A DNA stretch of 16,382 nt, taken from contig DASZHC010000189.1 in NCBI GenBank assembly GCA_035938215.1, positions 1-16,382 of the forward strand, in the 5' to 3' direction. Shown in pieces: positions 14,910-16,382 of the stretch. Position numbers and translations under genes: made by a program. Every line of letters begins with the position of its first letter. Within the stretch, counting starts at the first letter, position 1. Under the pieces are notes generated by a model, which was given only the letters and a program-made list of their open reading frames with translations, ran no database searches and was not told where the DNA came from. Source of the DNA: DASZHC01 sp035938215. GTDB lineage: Bacteria > Verrucomicrobiota > Verrucomicrobiia > Chthoniobacterales > JAFAMB01.

Positions 14910-15207
14910 ATTCGTGGCACTTGGTTGATGCCGATGCGCGCCGCCGCCGCAACGGTTTGACATTCTGGTGCAATTTGATGGACGGCGAAGCAAGACCGGT
15001 TCATAACTCTTATACGAACCTCCCGAAAGCTGGCGCTTTCGCACCTCCTTTCGGGCGCACCGGGATTCGATTTAAGCGCAGTTGGCGGATGTGTCCGCTA
15101 TCGTTGGCCCTAGGCTTTCCCTAAATTTGCCCGATCCCTAACTAAATTAGATTTGCAAGTTCGACGAGAGAACAGCTTGATCGGATACGTCGACTTCTGA
15201 ACGAATC
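14910..15207. other. Spacer with alternative hairpins
   Basis: No convincing gene. CGAAAG (15024-15029) can pair with CTTTCG (15036-15041), or the longer CCGAAAG (15023-15029) with CTTTCGG (15048-15054). These are mutually exclusive hairpins, without a T-run. They may mark the end of the rloB transcript. Confidence 0.35.
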
Positions 15208-15408
15208 ATGACCAACCTAATAAAATTCCTCGTTTGCCTTGTGGTATCGTTGGGCATCACCTCCGGTATGCATTTCATACTTAGGTGGAACGTCTCCCGA
15301 GAATGGTGGACACTGCTTGTGGGTGTATTCGTCGGAACGAGGGTGATGTGTTTTCGGCCTATTATTACATTATTGAGGTTTGTTGTGTTGGCGTCCACGT
15401 CAACCTGA
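15208..15408 (+). CDS. Possible small two-helix membrane protein
   Basis: A 66-codon frame predicts two hydrophobic helices (LIKFLVCLVVSLGITSGMHF and WWTLLVGVFVG) around a short charged loop. Its last ~20 codons lie in duplicated module 1, and its TGA overlaps the RAYT-like ATG (TGATG). There is no clear ribosome-binding site and no recognised family. The left copy keeps the C-terminal codons in frame (…VVLASPST) but has a different upstream sequence. It could be a real small protein or a chance frame. Confidence 0.35.
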   Translation: MTNLIKFLVCLVVSLGITSGMHFILRWNVSREWWTLLVGVFVGTRVMCFRPIITLLRFVVLASTST

Positions 15409-15495
15409 TGCGCTTCCCGCCGGTGAAGGCCGACGGTCTAGGGTTTTACCACTGCGTTTTCCAGGGGAACTCAGCCGCCGGTATCGCAAATACCT
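15345..15495 (+). repeat. Duplicated module 1, right copy
   Basis: Counterpart of 11942-12093. Shared words include GGTTTGTTGTGTT, CAACCTGATGCGCTTCCCGC, GGGTTTTACCACT and CCAGGGGAACTCAGCCGCCG. The spacing between left and right copies is about 3.4 kb. Confidence 0.85.
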
Positions 15496-15533
15496 TCCGT
15501 CCCTTTCACCATTTCCTTGGAAACCAAAAGTGA
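15408..15533 (+). pseudogene. N-terminal remnant of a RAYT-type transposase, right copy
   Basis: Begins MRFPPVKADGLGFYHCV, closer to typical RAYT N-termini (YHCV) than the left copy. One extra T in GTTTTCC, compared with GTTTCC in the left copy, then shifts the frame, and it stops after 41 codons. No catalytic motifs remain. Confidence 0.5.
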
Positions 15534-15635
15534 GGATTCAGTTGGCGAGTCGATCTAGAGGCCGAGACGCTCGCGATGTTTCGGCAATTCCATGCGAAAT
15601 TCTAACAGCACTTTCGTGATTGAATCACCGGTGAT

Positions 15636-15778
15636 ACGCACATCCGGTCTGGAAATCGGCCCGTGGGGTGCATACACCCCCCCATAGGGGCAGATCTCCG
15701 AGGTGCACGCCGGGAACCGGCCGGCTCGGAGATCCGGTCCTACCTGTGCGACCCTTGGTGGAAAGGGCCGCCGCCTAG
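15636..15778. repeat. Duplicated module 2, right copy
   Basis: Counterpart of 12365-12507 with the same length (143 bases), several substitutions and small compensating indels. The core GCCGGGAACCGGCCGGCTCG is identical in both. Confidence 0.8.
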
Positions 15779-15815
15779 TGTGACGTCTCGCATATAAAGG
15801 TGATGTCGCCGCAGG

Positions 15816-16382
15816 TCAGTTGGCTGTTCTTCCTGCTGGATGACAGGATTGATCCCTGAACTTGCATGCTTCTTCAAGCGAGATGACTCCGGCTCCCGCC
15901 TCGCGAACCGCTTTTTCAAACAGTGTGTTCTCTCCTTTTTCGGCCATCAACCTTTTCAAATGCGTGGCAGGCGCGCGCTCCTGGATAGCAACCTTGACCT
16001 CATCGTCAACAACCAGCATTTCAAAGATAGGCTTCCGCCCACTCACACCGGTGTTGCGACAGAAGTCGCAGCGACGCCCGCGTCGCAGCGCAGATATTCC
16101 TTTCAACCATTCGGGATCGATTCCGAGACCGTGCAGCCGTGCTTTCGCCGGAACCGGTTCTTCAATATAACAGCGTGGACAGACCTTTTTTACCAGGCGC
16201 TGTGAGACCGCCAATTTCAATGCATCGGCGACCATAAACGGCTGCGCCTTAAACATGAAGAATCGATTTGGCACTTCGCAGACAGAATTGGTATGCAGCG
16301 TTGATATGGCTCTGTGTCCGGAAGATGAGAGCCGCATCAACGCGTCGACGCTTTCTTCATCGCGAATTTCGCCCATCATCAC
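15816..16382 (-). CDS. Type II secretion / type IV pilus assembly ATPase (GspE/PilB), C-terminal part
   Basis: The gene runs off the right edge; the last 188 residues are visible. They show the Walker-B/Asp-box region MGEIRDEES, the His-box run SSGHRAISTLHTN, then KAQPFMVADALKLAVSQRLV. A four-cysteine zinc motif follows (CPRC … CDFC), then TGVSGRKPIFEMLVVDD and the C-terminal helices. This is the hexameric cytoplasmic motor that powers pseudopilus or pilus assembly; GspE and PilB cannot be separated from this part alone. The last 233 bases of the duplicated tract (to 16060) are repeated at 12564-12799. No neighbouring gsp/pil genes are in the window. Confidence 0.88.
   Translation of the reverse strand: MMMGEIRDEESVDALMRLSSSGHRAISTLHTNSVCEVPNRFFMFKAQPFMVADALKLAVSQRLVKKVCPRCYIEEPVPAKARLHGLGIDPEWLKGISALRRGRRCDFCRNTGVSGRKPIFEMLVVDDEVKVAIQERAPATHLKRLMAEKGENTLFEKAVREAGAGVISLEEACKFRDQSCHPAGRTAN

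Noticed and set aside
14921..15124. 67-codon plus-strand frame after rloB
   Set aside because: Low-complexity start, hairpins inside, no recognisable features or ribosome-binding site.
11942..16060. CRISPR array or integrase-type att sites
   Set aside because: The repeats are long, few and contain gene fragments; there are no regularly spaced short repeats, tRNA 3' ends or integrase genes in the window.

Overview
The window (about 16.4 kb, moderate GC) looks like a chromosomal segment of a soil or environmental bacterium, most likely Verrucomicrobiota (Spartobacteria/Chthoniobacterales-like). This rests on the style of the leuC product, with an extra segment before its conserved TDSHT motif, and on small GC-rich palindromic intergenic repeats of a kind I associate with that phylum. 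No rRNA marker is present, so the assignment is inference.

Left half (1-7583): an ordinary core region, all on the minus strand. In transcription order it carries ligA (NAD-dependent DNA ligase), pyrH (UMP kinase), frr (ribosome recycling factor), a secreted thioredoxin-fold protein coupled to frr by an ATGA overlap, a repeat-bearing intergenic gap, a YegS/DAGK-type lipid kinase, then leuC and leuD (isopropylmalate isomerase). pyrH-frr is the classical translation/nucleotide pair. leuC-leuD is a leucine biosynthesis pair, with the kinase gene 40 bp upstream.

Middle (7584-11519): a decaying region. A repeat-rich, gene-free stretch of almost 1.3 kb holds a 24-bp inverted repeat, several perfect GC hairpins and tandem 11-mers. 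It is followed by two broken oxidoreductase genes. One is an MDR quinone oxidoreductase with two single-base frameshifts. The other is a sulfite-oxidase-family molybdoenzyme whose central catalytic domain is gone, leaving the N-terminal 36 codons almost directly joined to the C-terminal dimerisation domain. After these comes an intact plus-strand ArsC/LMW-phosphatase-like gene whose only cysteine is the P-loop one.

Right half (11520-16382): a mosaic accessory island. Two diverged copies of the same three-module array flank a cassette. The modules are the 5' end of a probable REP-associated transposase, a GC-rich non-coding block, and the 3' end of a GspE/PilB-type ATPase gene. The cassette contains an IS110-family transposase remnant and an RloA/RloB (AbiL-like) two-gene defence pair. 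The RloA-type ATPase has lost its N-terminus including Walker A, while rloB looks intact. The right-hand repeat copy belongs to a longer GspE/PilB gene that runs off the window; the left copy is only its tail, fused in frame to the IS110 remnant. The layout suggests insertion and duplication at a secretion-ATPase gene, followed by decay.
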